Source: Ficedula albicollis
Taxonomy: Eukaryota; Chordata; Aves; Passeriformes; Muscicapidae
DNA length: 64,000 bases
Direction of reading: 5' to 3'
Assembly: GCF_000247815.1 (NCBI RefSeq)
Contig: NW_004775881.1
Coordinates: forward strand, 449,496 to 513,495
Shown here one piece after another: positions 44,550-52,592 of the stretch. The translations under genes and the position numbers were made by a program. The stretch's first letter is position 1. Each line of letters begins with the position of its first letter. A model generated the notes under the pieces. It was given only the letters and a program-made list of their open reading frames with translations. It was not told the origin of the DNA and did no database searches.

Positions 44550-45646
44550 AAATAGGAAAAAAAGCCCAGACTGGAACTGATTTCATATTACTATAAAAAT
44601 ACCATAGTGATGCTGGATGCAGGTTATAGAGAATATAATTATATTTCATGCTACATATCTTCAGGAAACCCTTACTAATATGGGTAGCATTGGCATTGCT
44701 TTTGCATATACATTTTTATTTGTTTGCTTGAGCTACAATATACAATATCTCTAAGCTTCTTTACTGGCTAGGTAACATTTCAAAAGACTTTAAGTTTCTT
44801 CTCCCCAGTTATTGCAAAAACGTATCTAGAAATTTTGTTTTCAATTTAAAAAAAAATATATATTTTGGTTGATTTTATACTCACATTGAATAAGTTATTA
44901 AATTATATGTCCTTTGCAGTTTCATGTTAACTACAAGTATGTTCTTATATAGATTTCTCCCGGTAATTTACAGTTGCTATATAAACATACAATCTCATAT
45001 AAATACTTTCTTATGGGGAATGTTTTAAATATGTGTAGAACTCATAAGAAAATATGTCTTTCTGAAGAGTTTTGTCATTCAATGAATTCCATTTCCTTTC
45101 AAATCAGTGGGCAGATATTGACCAGAACTCCATCCTTTCAGTATGCATTAGCAGTTTTGTAGGTTTGCTTGAATTTTGTAGACCATACAGAAATTTTGTG
45201 GCAGGTGCTATCACTCTGAAGTAAGTTATTTGTCTATGCACTTCTTTGTTGCTGTTCTTGCCTTAAATTAGAACCTTTTAATGTTCAGTCTGCTGATGTT
45301 GTCTGTTATCCATTCTTACCCAGATTCTTATATGTGTGATTGACTGAAGAATTATTCTATGATTATTTTGACCCCCAGTTCCATTTTCTTAGGCTGCTAT
45401 AAAATTGCATGGCATAATTAAATCCAGACATGGGTGTGGTTTGGTTCTGACTACATGACAGGTTTAGCCTTTTACTACTTGGATTAAGGGGACTTTTATA
45501 TTTTAATTTAGTTCTCCTGCATGGCTGAGGTTTGTAGTATCTCTAATGTTAAGGTCTTCTTTTCCCCTCCTGCTCAGAATACCTTTATAACAGAGCTCTG
45601 CTTGAGAACTAGTATGTTCCTGTTTTTTTGGGGGAATAGGTAGTCA
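44550..45646. other. Non-coding AT-rich sequence flanking ERV-A
   Basis: No gene or nameable repeat. An A-run and TA-rich stretch lies at about 44,848-44,866. This is the host sequence into which ERV-A inserted. Confidence 0.55.
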
Positions 45647-45652
45647 CTTGAT
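45647..45652. other. ERV-A target-site duplication, left copy (cttgat)
   Basis: These six bases directly precede the TG of the left LTR. They are repeated exactly at 52,587-52,592 after the CA of the right LTR. A 6-bp duplication is the hallmark of integrases of class II (alpha/beta) retroviruses. Confidence 0.88.
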
Positions 45653-45992
45653 TGTTGTGTGGCAACCTGGTTCAAGCCCGACACGGTGGCCTCAACCCCG
45701 GGCCACTCGGTCTATATGCTCCTGGACACCAATGTGGTGGACAGCAAATGGCGTTTATTGAAGGGTCAAGAGGGTTTTTATAGCTTGGACAGTCAGTGTC
45801 ATTTCCTTTTGCTCACATCCGGCTGGGTGCAGCCTGGTAGGGGGGGGCAAAGGTCTGACCGCGAGGGGGAAGGGGTCCTGACTCACCATACAGCTCGATA
45901 TCTTCTGCACACATATCCCTAACTCACCACGTTTCGTCCTGACTGACCGTACAGCCCGATTTCTTCCGCACGCATATCCCTAACTCTCCACA
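45653..45992 (-). mobile_element. ERV-A 3' LTR (340 bp)
   Basis: It ends on plus with TGTTGTGTGG... and ...CTCTCCACA. On the minus strand, TATAAAAACC is at 45,773-45,782 and AATAAA at 45,754-45,759. The left LTR is 63 bases longer than the right one because the promoter-distal end of U3 carries about 60 bases twice (roughly 45,873-45,992). The two copies differ at several bases, so the duplication is not fresh. Confidence 0.93.
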
Positions 45993-46006
45993 TTTCCCCC
46001 CCCCCC
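45993..46006 (-). promoter_or_regulatory. ERV-A polypurine tract
   Basis: On the minus strand, eleven G followed by AAA abut the TG that starts the 3' LTR. This is the expected site and composition of the plus-strand DNA primer in reverse transcription. Confidence 0.85.
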
Positions 46007-46111
46007 ATGATTAGTAAAAATCGTATAAAATTATAAAATGTAGACATTATAAAATTTCATGGATTAGTAAAATTAGTATAAAATTGTAAATGTGATAGTA
46101 ACAGGCATGCC

Positions 46112-46681
46112 TTAAAGTAATTGTCGGCGTTCGACGAACATAATGTTAACCATTTCTAAACGCTTTTTAACGAATAGCACACATTTGTTTAATATGCAAG
46201 GCCCGAAGATTAGTATTAGTAAGATTATAGTGAGTGGGCCTATTAGGGTGGAAATTAGGGTGGTGAGCCATGGGGACTGGTTGAACCATGACTCAAACCA
46301 GCCCCGTTGAGCTTCTCTGTCCATTTTTCTGAGGTTTAGTCGGTTTCTCAGTTCGGCCATGGAGTCTCTAACGACTCCAGTCTGGTCCGCATAAAAGCAG
46401 CATTCCTCTTTTAAGGCGGCACACAGGCCTCCGTTTTTCATGAACAAAAGGTCCAGTCCTCGCCTGTTTTGGAGGATGACCTCTGAGAGTGAGGAAAGGG
46501 ATTTTTCTAGGGAAGAAATGGATTTCTCGATCCTCTGCAAGTCCTTGTCGACAGTCATCTGCAGTTGGGCCAGTCCTTGATGTTGTGTTGCCAGGGCCGA
46601 GACGCCTGTGGCTGCGCCGGTAGCTCCTAAACCGAGGAGCATTGCGATGGTGATGCCCGTTATCACTTCTCGCTTGTGGAG
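46112..46681 (-). pseudogene. env: ERV-A Env transmembrane subunit (TM), gamma type
   Basis: The frame is open from the basic LHKR site to the stop at 46,112, about 190 residues. In order it shows a Gly/Ala-rich fusion peptide (about 46,600-46,675), a coiled-coil heptad region, the conserved stretch that precedes the disulphide loop, and a CX6CC motif (Cys at ORF residues 169, 176 and 177, about 46,397-46,423). A single membrane span (about 46,190-46,270) and a short basic tail with Lys and Arg follow. CX6CC with a CWLC partner in SU marks an Env whose subunits are disulphide-linked, as in gamma and some beta retroviruses. The cleavage site lacks an Arg four residues before the cut, so furin cleavage may be weak. 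Upstream, a 164-bp imperfect duplication shifts the frame, so TM is not joined to SU as given. Confidence 0.88.
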
Positions 46682-46853
46682 CCAGTCGTCTCGATCCTCT
46701 GCAAGTCCTCGTCGACAGTCATTTGCAGTTGGGCCAGTCCTTGATGTTGTGTTGCAAGGGCTGAGACACCTATGGCAGCGCCGGTAGCTCCTAAACCGAG
46801 GAGCATTGTGATGGTGATGCCCGTTATCACTTCTCGCTTGTGGAGCCGGTCGG
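46526..46853. repeat. 164-bp imperfect tandem duplication in ERV-A env
   Basis: Copy 1 (46,526-46,689) and copy 2 (46,690-46,853) both encode the fusion-peptide region but differ at about eight positions. The length is not a multiple of three, so it breaks the env frame. The differences suggest that reads from two related ERV copies were joined. Confidence 0.85.
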
Positions 46854-48574
46854 GTTCCTCGAACAAGCGGTACACTTCTTCTTCCTGGCGATACAGGACT
46901 CTGGGGACAATCAAAACTTGGACACAAAAGTCGGTAGAATGATCGAATTTGTCAAGGAGTACACATGGTCTTACCCTTACACATGGTCTTACCCTGGATC
47001 GTTGACAGACCCACATTCCTGATGCAGCTGGGATCACCCACTGGAACTTCTCCCCTTTAAGTCTGACGAATTCCTGGCAGACGTCGCCCATCTGTTTTGC
47101 CAAGGTTGCATTGCCAAAGCATTTGCCGTGGCCCGTGACATGGTTTAGGGTAATGCCTCTCCGGGGGGTGTTCTGGAACTTCTCCCCTTTAAGTCTGACG
47201 AATTCCTGGCAGACGTCGCCCATCTGTTTTGCCAAGGTTGCATTGCCAAAGCATTTGCCGTGGCCCGTGACATGGTTTAGGGTAATGCCTCTCCGGGGGG
47301 TGTTCCATCTGCATTGGCATGGACTGTCTGACTTTGAAAAGATGAATGGGAGATCGAGGGAAACACCTTTGTAAAAAGGGGGTTGTGCATCATAGCATAA
47401 CCAGCATGATTCTGTGAGGTTCAGGTTGGATTGGTTTAACGATAAAAAAGGTAGCATTTAACATGCTTAGGAATGGATTGAAGTGGGTTGGTTTGGCTAA
47501 GAGACTGGATGGAGGAGGTAGATTTTAGTGTTTGTATTTGGTGGCTAGAGCTATGGTTGGCTGCAATCTCTTTTCTAGGTCTACTTATTGCAAGAATCTG
47601 CTCTTCCGATCTGGTGGCTAGAGCTATGGTTGGCTGCAATCTCTTTTCTAGGTCTACTTATTGCAAGAATCTGATTGGGTCCGACTGATTGCAATATTGA
47701 AGGTGGGAATCTGATATGTTCGCCCAGATGCGGCGAGAGAGATGAACAGATGCTGTCCACACTTTGCCCGTGGCCCAGCTGTCATGGGTCAGTTGCAGGA
47801 TTGTCATTATATAGCCTGTGCAGGTGTGCTGTTTCCTGCCTTGGGGCAAGATCACGTACCCATCCATATCAAATTTTTGTTCGAGACAGCCGTGGGGAGT
47901 ATACTTAATTTGCAGGAACTTATCAGGCTGTTGTGGTTTCCATCTATTGCTTGTCACAATAGTTTCACACCCCCAATATCCACAATATCCATACCCTGGG
48001 TAATTACAGTAACTTTTTCCTGGCTTGGAAGCGGGGCACCAATAGGTCTGAAATAATGTCATCTCCTCAAATTTGGGGAACCCTGTATGCAAGGGAAAAA
48101 TGTCTTTTAACATGAACTCTACCCTGGGTAATTACAGTAACTTTTTCCTGGCTTGGAAGCGGGGCACCAATAGGTCTGAAATAATGTCATCTCCTCAAAT
48201 TTGGGGAACCCTGTATGCAAGGGAAAAATGTCTTTTAACATGAACTCGAAAAATGGGGTGTCGGCTGTAACAATTTCCTTGATGACCCTCTCAACTGAGA
48301 GATGGCGTAGAACCCACCTGAACGGCTGGTGAGGGTAATGCTTTGGGTCTGCCTGTCCTCCGCCTACTAACCCTAGAAACAAGATAACACAGAGATACCG
48401 TTGCTGCTTTGATTTTGATGATGCGAACTTCTCAGGTGATGCCGGGTTGCTTGGTGGTCCCTCTCTCTTTCGTGGTAGTGGGGTGTACGGGTTGCGGGGG
48501 CGTCCGATCCAGTCCTGGTTTGATAGATTTGAGTGGACACCATTCAATGTCCCCATCTTTTTTAACAGCCGCAT
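46682..48574 (-). pseudogene. env: ERV-A Env surface subunit (SU), broken
   Basis: The first piece (48,574-48,119) has a long N-terminal region followed by a hydrophobic signal-peptide core, LCVILFLGLVGGG (ORF residues 61-73). The next frame (48,113-47,658) continues SU with many Cys and Trp residues. A third frame (47,457-46,663) holds NLTESCWLC, where CWLC (47,395-47,406) is the CXXC motif that controls subunit disulphide exchange in gamma-type Env, then continues to the cleavage region. Changes of frame coincide with a 128-bp duplication (47,992-48,247) and a 60-bp duplication plus adapter (47,540-47,672). An in-frame 132-bp duplication lies at 47,041-47,304. The start overlaps the 3' end of pol in another frame, as is usual for retroviruses. 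Confidence 0.8.
47600..47612. other. Illumina adapter remnant (GCTCTTCCGATCT)
   Basis: Thirteen bases identical to the shared 3' end of Illumina TruSeq adapters separate two identical 60-bp copies (47,540-47,599 and 47,613-47,672) of env sequence. This is library-derived sequence, not genome. Confidence 0.93.
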
Positions 48575-49342
48575 ACCCCCGCCCCGTGAGCACTAGCCTC
48601 CAACCTTGTTCCCACTCCCCTAGTTCATTTTTGATTACAAACAAAGTCTCACAATTCTCATTAGCTGCACCCTGAAGGACTGGTTTGATAGATTTGAGTG
48701 GACACCATTTAATGCCCCCGTCTTTTTTAACGGCCGCATACCCTGCCCCGTGAGCACTAGTCTCCAGCCTTGTTCCCACTCCCCTAGTTCATTTTTGATT
48801 ACAACCTGTGGGCCTTTCTCTAGTGCTCGAGTGGCCCAGTGTCTCTGGCCTTTCTCTAGTGCTCGAGTGCCTAGTTCATTTTTGATTACAACCTGTGGGC
48901 CTTTCTCTAGTGCTCGAGTGGCCCAGTGTCTCTGGGCAGGACTGTTTGTTTCATCCCCCCTAGGGAATTGATTTAACGCTAGCAGCGCAGTTGCTAGTAT
49001 GCACGCCTGGTCACTCGAGGGAATGGCATTGGTGAAGCCTTCTGTCTTCGCTAGTACTTCCAGCTTAGTTTTCAGAGTCTGATTTGCTCTTTCAACGATG
49101 GCTTGTTTGGTGCTGTTGTACAGGATGCCGTGTACCAAGGCGATGTTCCATTTCAAGACGAATGCTTGGACCGTCTTTGAGGTGAAGTTTGTGCCGTTGT
49201 CTGTCTTGATCTGTTTTGGAACTCCAAGCCATGCCATGGCTGTCAGCCAATGTTGGATGGCCGCTTTGGAATTGGTCTTGGGATGCTGTGTGGCCACGAT
49301 CATACCGCTGTATGTATCCACGGTAACTGCGAGTCACGCTCA
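48432..49342 (-). pseudogene. pol: ERV-A integrase catalytic core and C-terminal domain, broken
   Basis: Integrase inserts viral DNA into the host chromosome. The second catalytic Asp lies in KTDNGTNFTS, and the catalytic Glu lies in AIVERANQTLK with exactly 35 residues between (D-X35-E). The first Asp (in WQTDFTQ) lies in the preceding open frame. Two in-frame TGA codons three codons apart (49,340-49,342 and 49,334-49,336) separate them. The C-terminal domain (WRLVLTGRGYAAVKKDG, then WCPLKSIKP) appears in another frame and is repeated by a 165-bp duplication (48,515-48,679 and 48,680-48,845) and an 86-bp one (from 48,784 and 48,870). The domain's 3' end overlaps the env start. Confidence 0.85.
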
Positions 49343-49702
49343 GGGTCTTAACAGCTGGCATTGTGTAAAGTCTGTCTGCCATATTTCTGAGGCTTTGAGG
49401 CCTCTGGGGTTGACGCCGCTTGACCATAGCGGTGATTTCTGACAGTGAGGGTACGTGGCGACGACGTGCTTTGCGTCCGCAGTCGAAATTCCGCTCTTCT
49501 TCGCAAGTGCTTTTGCTCCGATGTGAAGAGATTCATGCAACTGACGGGCTTCTTTCAGCGTCCATACGCCTTTTGCAGCAGCGCCAGCCTTGTCATTGCC
49601 AATCTGGTAGAATCCTTTGATCGGGTCATGGCTGTCGATGTGGATGACTGATATGGTGCCTTTCCGTGAATAGAGTGCTTCTTCTAGCTTCCTTGATAGA
49701 GG
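49343..49702 (-). pseudogene. pol: ERV-A RNase H end joined to integrase N-terminus
   Basis: Directly after the protease fragment, the same frame shows the last part of RNase H (VIHIDSHDPIKGFYQIGNDK). The next residues read KAG where an acidic residue is expected, so an active-site position seems lost. The integrase zinc-binding region follows with both histidines (HESLH, ORF residues 197 and 201), but only one of the two cysteines remains (YPHC, Tyr in place of the first). The first catalytic Asp of integrase (WQTDFT, ORF residue 252) is retained. All of the reverse transcriptase and most of RNase H are deleted upstream. Confidence 0.82.
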
Positions 49703-50107
49703 CCAGTGTATGTCTGGGATGACGGTGACTTCTGGTCCTGTGTCCACCCAAAAGGGAAGGCAGATGGCCAAGTCATCGGAGCTGTTATGGAGACGACACA
49801 CTGCCCACACGATCAATGGGTGCCTACCCACCCTCACAGCCATGGCCACCCATGGGTCTCGTTCACATGCTTTCATGGCCAGAGCCACCCAGGGGCCTCG
49901 TCCCCAGGGAGCTGTTCTTGGTATTCCTGAGGTGCAGACAGGTTTGGCTGAGCTGTTGGCTGGGTGACGAAGTTGGTAATTTCTTGAGGGGGTAATGGGT
50001 GTGGAAGCCCTGTGCCCCATTGAGGGTTGTTGTAGCTGGGCCGCTTCGTGTTCCAGGAGGGAGGGGGCTGGGTACAGCCCGGCTGCCCCCTCCCCTTCCC
50101 GTTTCCC
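49690..50107 (-). pseudogene. pro: ERV-A protease fragment (-1 frame relative to gag)
   Basis: Starting at the slippery site, the -1 frame is open for about 138 codons and reaches the aspartic-protease signature WVDTGPEVTVIP, with the catalytic DTG at 49,736-49,744. Only about ten residues of protease follow before RNase H sequence begins near 49,700, so the flap and the C-terminal half are gone. Retroviral proteases act as dimers and process Gag and Pol; this one cannot fold. No dUTPase domain precedes it. Location in its own frame after gag is a betaretrovirus-like arrangement. Confidence 0.84.
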
Positions 50108-50540
50108 TGAAGCTTGGATCTGCATTCCTTAGCTAAATGCCCCTTCTTCCCACATACCCAGCACGGTCCCCTAGGTTTCCCCTGGTGTGGTGGAGCAGCT
50201 GCTGGTGGGCATCCTGGCTGGGGGCAGTTTACTGTCACACGGCCTGCTTGGCCACACTTGAAGCATGCCATTACACTGGTTATTGCAATGCAGACTGCTG
50301 CTTGGATGGGGGCTAGGTGCTCTTCCTTTGCAACATGTCTGATCATGGCTGCGAGATTGGACCCAGGTGGCAGTGATCTTAATATGTCCCTGGTGGCTGA
50401 ATTGCATTGCTAGCGTAGGCAGTCTGCTAGCACTGGACCTTTCTCCTCTGAAGGTAATGTAGAGGAATTTAATGCTGTCTGAAGGCGGTCCACAAACTGA
50501 GTGAAGCTCTCACTCTCACTTTGCTTTATAGTGGACCATG
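49873..50540 (-). pseudogene. gag: ERV-A Gag: capsid C-terminal part and nucleocapsid
   Basis: This frame starts in the capsid with PWSTIKQSESESFTQFVDRL, the major homology region pattern (Q, E, F, RL) of retroviral capsids. A TAG at 50,410-50,412 interrupts it. It then runs into the nucleocapsid with two zinc knuckles. The first (50,224-50,265) is CX2CX4RX4C, with Arg instead of the zinc-binding His. The second (50,122-50,163) is a normal CX2CX4HX4C. Gag ends at 49,873, well beyond the frameshift signal. Two knuckles are typical of class II Gag, while gamma viruses have one. Confidence 0.85.
50059..50107 (-). promoter_or_regulatory. Programmed -1 ribosomal frameshift signal, gag to pro
   Basis: The heptamer G GGA AAC (50,107-50,101) lies in the gag phase exactly as X XXY YYZ. 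After a 6-nt spacer comes a perfect 10-bp stem, GGGAGGGGGC (50,094-50,085) with its complement (50,068-50,059), around a 16-nt loop. Loop bases GGGCT could pair with GGCCC downstream (about 50,036-50,042) to form a pseudoknot. After slippage the protease frame continues without a stop. This is the standard device for making Gag-Pro in betaretroviruses. Confidence 0.88.
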
Positions 50541-50542
50541 GC

Positions 50543-50932
50543 TATGGTTTTGCTATACTTTAGAAGCAGTGTGGATGGCTTCCTGGGCAGCTCGGGTTGT
50601 TGTCATGACTTCATGGGCCCGCAGACCCTCTGCCTGTGCTTGTGGGGTGATCATAGTCGGGTCTCTGCCCATTAGCCTCTGTATGCTGGAGCCGTGCAGG
50701 GGACGGTCTGCCCCTGTTACTAAAGCTAGCTGCTTGGTATGGTTTTGCTATACTTTAGAAGCAGTGTGGATGGCTTCCTGGGCAGCTCGGGTTGTTGTCA
50801 TGACTTCATGGGCCCGCAGACCCTCTGCCTGTGCTTGTGGGGTGATCATAGTCGGGTCTCTGCCCATTAGCCTCTGTATGCTGGAGCCGTGCAGGGGACG
50901 GTCTGCCCCTGTTACTAAAGCTAGCTGCTTGG
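50543..50932. repeat. 195-bp tandem duplication in ERV-A gag
   Basis: Two copies of a capsid-coding segment lie end to end and look identical. The length is divisible by three. Together with the other duplications in this element it looks like an assembly product, but an in-frame duplication in a provirus is also possible. Confidence 0.85.
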
Positions 50933-51209
50933 CACAATTGTCCTCCCATTCTTGTTTAAAAACGATCATTCCCGCCGCATCGAAAATCAGCCTGCAAGTC
51001 TGTTTGATATCAAAGGGAAGGATATCATCGCCTCCAAAAACGCTATTAATAGGTGTGGAAACCATGGCAGAATTAATCCCCTTGTCCGCAATCGCTTTAA
51101 CAATTGCCTGCACGTCTTTTGGATTTACCGGCCAGTAGGTTCTTTGGTTACCGCCTGCCCCTCCACTCGATCCGGAGCACCAGAGTGGCTGCCGGAGCCC
51201 ACTCTGCAC
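50748..51209 (-). pseudogene. gag: ERV-A Gag: capsid N-terminal part
   Basis: A separate frame holds about 150 residues of capsid-like sequence, including LPFDIKQTCRLIFDAAGMIV and later a GRDPTMITPQAQAEG-type helix-turn region. It connects to the matrix frame by a single-base shift near 51,195 and to the later capsid frame by another near 50,545. A 195-bp tandem duplication (50,543-50,737 and 50,738-50,932) repeats the end of this segment, adding 65 codons in frame. The stop at 50,748 is caused by the duplication border region. Confidence 0.8.
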
Positions 51210-52188
51210 AAGCTATTTTTATTTTCCACCAGTCTGTAAGCGGAGTTCGATCTTTCTCTGATACCCCCTTAATCCACGCAGGAGCGTTGCGGCTAGTGAT
51301 CTTATATGCCGCTGCTCCCTTTTTATTAAAGCCTGAGTCGGTATCGGAATCATCCTCCGACCACCTTCCCGGCCGCTCGTCCCAGGAAAAGTCAGAGTCC
51401 GAGCTGGAAGTCGACTGACTGGATGTTTCCCAGCTACTGAGCCTTTTCCTCGGGCTCCGATCCCCCCCCTCCTCCCGGGGGCCAGGCTGTTCCCTTCCCC
51501 TGGGCTCCCCCCGCCTCCTGCTGGGGGAGGTTCTTGCCTTATAAGGACCTGATTTAAAATGAGCTCTTTGATTGGTCTTAAGCTCCTTCTCGGGGGTCGC
51601 CCCTCTCCCCTGTCCGCCCACGCTTGTGCTGTTCAGCGAGCCTTCTGCATTTCCGCCCCCCGCATCATTGTTCCACCCTTCACCACGCTCTCCAGCGCCA
51701 TTTTCAAAACCGTATGGCGGGGGTTCCTTTCTATCATCTGCTTCAAGCTCTGATATTATAGCCGCGTTCCGCGCCTCCTCTGCTAGCCCCTGCCACAATG
51801 CCAGCATGCGCTCCCCCCGCTCCGGCGGTGGTGAGTCCCGACTCAGGGGTCGCGGAGGGGGTTCCGGGGTCTGCGCGTCCGCGCGCCCGGCCGGTTCAAA
51901 CTCCTCCACGGTTTGCGTAGCTGCCCCGATCCCCAGCTGCGGTGTAGCTAATAAACAAGTTCGCACGGCTTTCCAGGTCTCCTGCTCCTGGTGAGTGTTT
52001 CGCAGAGCCTGGATAACTTTCCCCCATGATTTGAGAGTTTCCTCTGAGCCTGAGGACATGGTCGCCTCAGCCAGGGCCCTCGTGCATTTCTTTATCTGTC
52101 TCAGCACAGCGAGTATAAAATCCTTAAGCTTGCTCTTGATACCCCACTGCGTGTGGATTTCACTTATGACCTTCGCGATAGCTTCCAT
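51148..52188 (-). pseudogene. gag: ERV-A Gag: matrix and linker with PPPY late motif
   Basis: I take the ATG at 52,188 as start because it begins MEAIAKVIS and is followed by SGSEETLKSWGKVIQAL, a pattern like the matrix of avian alpharetroviruses. There is no Gly2 myristoylation site, again like that group. A PPPY late-domain motif (residues 156-159, 51,712-51,723) would recruit NEDD4-type ubiquitin ligases for budding. A long acidic and basic linker rich in Ser, Arg, Glu and Asp follows. The frame is intact for about 330 codons before a frameshift near 51,195. It is also open upstream of the ATG through the leader and into the LTR, for another 67 codons. Confidence 0.85.
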
Positions 52189-52289
52189 GCCTCTCGCTGG
52201 TCCGGGGACGTCTCCCCACGCTGCACTAGGCCACCTGTGCAGCCGCCAGTTCCTTGTCCAGGCGATCCCAGAGCCCGAGTGGTAATCGT

Positions 52290-52307
52290 TCCCAGGTTTC
52301 GGCACCA
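52290..52307 (-). other. ERV-A primer-binding site for tRNA-Phe
   Basis: Two bases after the LTR end, the minus strand reads TGGTGCCGAAACCTGGGA. It is complementary to the 3' end of vertebrate tRNA-Phe (GAA), including CCA, at 17 of 18 positions; the mismatch is T for C at position 14. A tRNA-Phe primer is known from class I ERVs of the HERV-F type. Alpharetroviruses use tRNA-Trp and betaretroviruses mostly tRNA-Lys. Confidence 0.85.
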
Positions 52308-52309
52308 CT

Positions 52310-52586
52310 TGTTGCGTGGCAACCTGGTTCAAGCCTGACATGGTGGCCTCAACCCTGGGCCACTCTGTCCATATGCTCCTGGACACCAACGTGGTGGGAC
52401 AGCAAATGGCAATTATTGAAGGGTCACGAGGGTTTTTATAGCTTGGACAGTCAGTGTCATTTCCTTTTGCTGATGTCCAGCTAGGTGCAGCCTGGTAGGG
52501 GGCAAAGGTCTGACCGCGAGGGGGAAGGGGTCCTCACTGACCGTACAGCCCGATATCTTCTGCACGCATATCCCTAACTCACCACA
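52310..52586 (-). mobile_element. ERV-A 5' LTR (277 bp)
   Basis: It has TG...CA ends, with TATAAAAACC at 52,431-52,440 on the minus strand. The poly(A) signal position reads AATAAT rather than the AATAAA of the other LTR. It has a single U3 end unit where the 3' LTR has two. It is followed by a leader of only about 100 bases before the gag ATG. Confidence 0.93.
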
Positions 52587-52592
52587 CTTGAT
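52587..52592. other. ERV-A target-site duplication, right copy (cttgat)
   Basis: An exact match to the six bases at 45,647-45,652. The pair shows that both outer ends of ERV-A are genuine and belong to one insertion. Confidence 0.88.

Larger units (their letters stand above)
45653..52586 (-). mobile_element. ERV-A: complete-ended recombinant endogenous retrovirus
   Basis: A 6.9-kb provirus on the minus strand with two LTRs, a target-site duplication, primer-binding site, polypurine tract and remnants of gag, pro, pol and env in order. Gag has an alpharetrovirus-like start, PPPY motif and two zinc knuckles. A -1 frameshift signal precedes protease. Reverse transcriptase is deleted. Env is of the gamma type with CWLC and CX6CC. 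The LTRs differ at roughly twenty positions over about 275 comparable bases, plus a duplication in one, so the insertion is not young unless the sequence is a chimera. Several internal tandem duplications and an adapter sequence show that this locus is misassembled in places. No gene is intact as given. Confidence 0.93.

Noticed and set aside
46840..47374. Plus-strand frames of 60-87 codons over env
   Set aside because: Antisense shadows of env, repeated by the 132-bp duplication.
49092..49427. 111-codon minus-strand frame overlapping integrase
   Set aside because: It is the shadow of the integrase core frame; the catalytic motifs are in the other frame.
50521..51138. 205-codon plus-strand frame over gag
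   Set aside because: It is antisense to gag, and its length comes from the 195-bp duplication.
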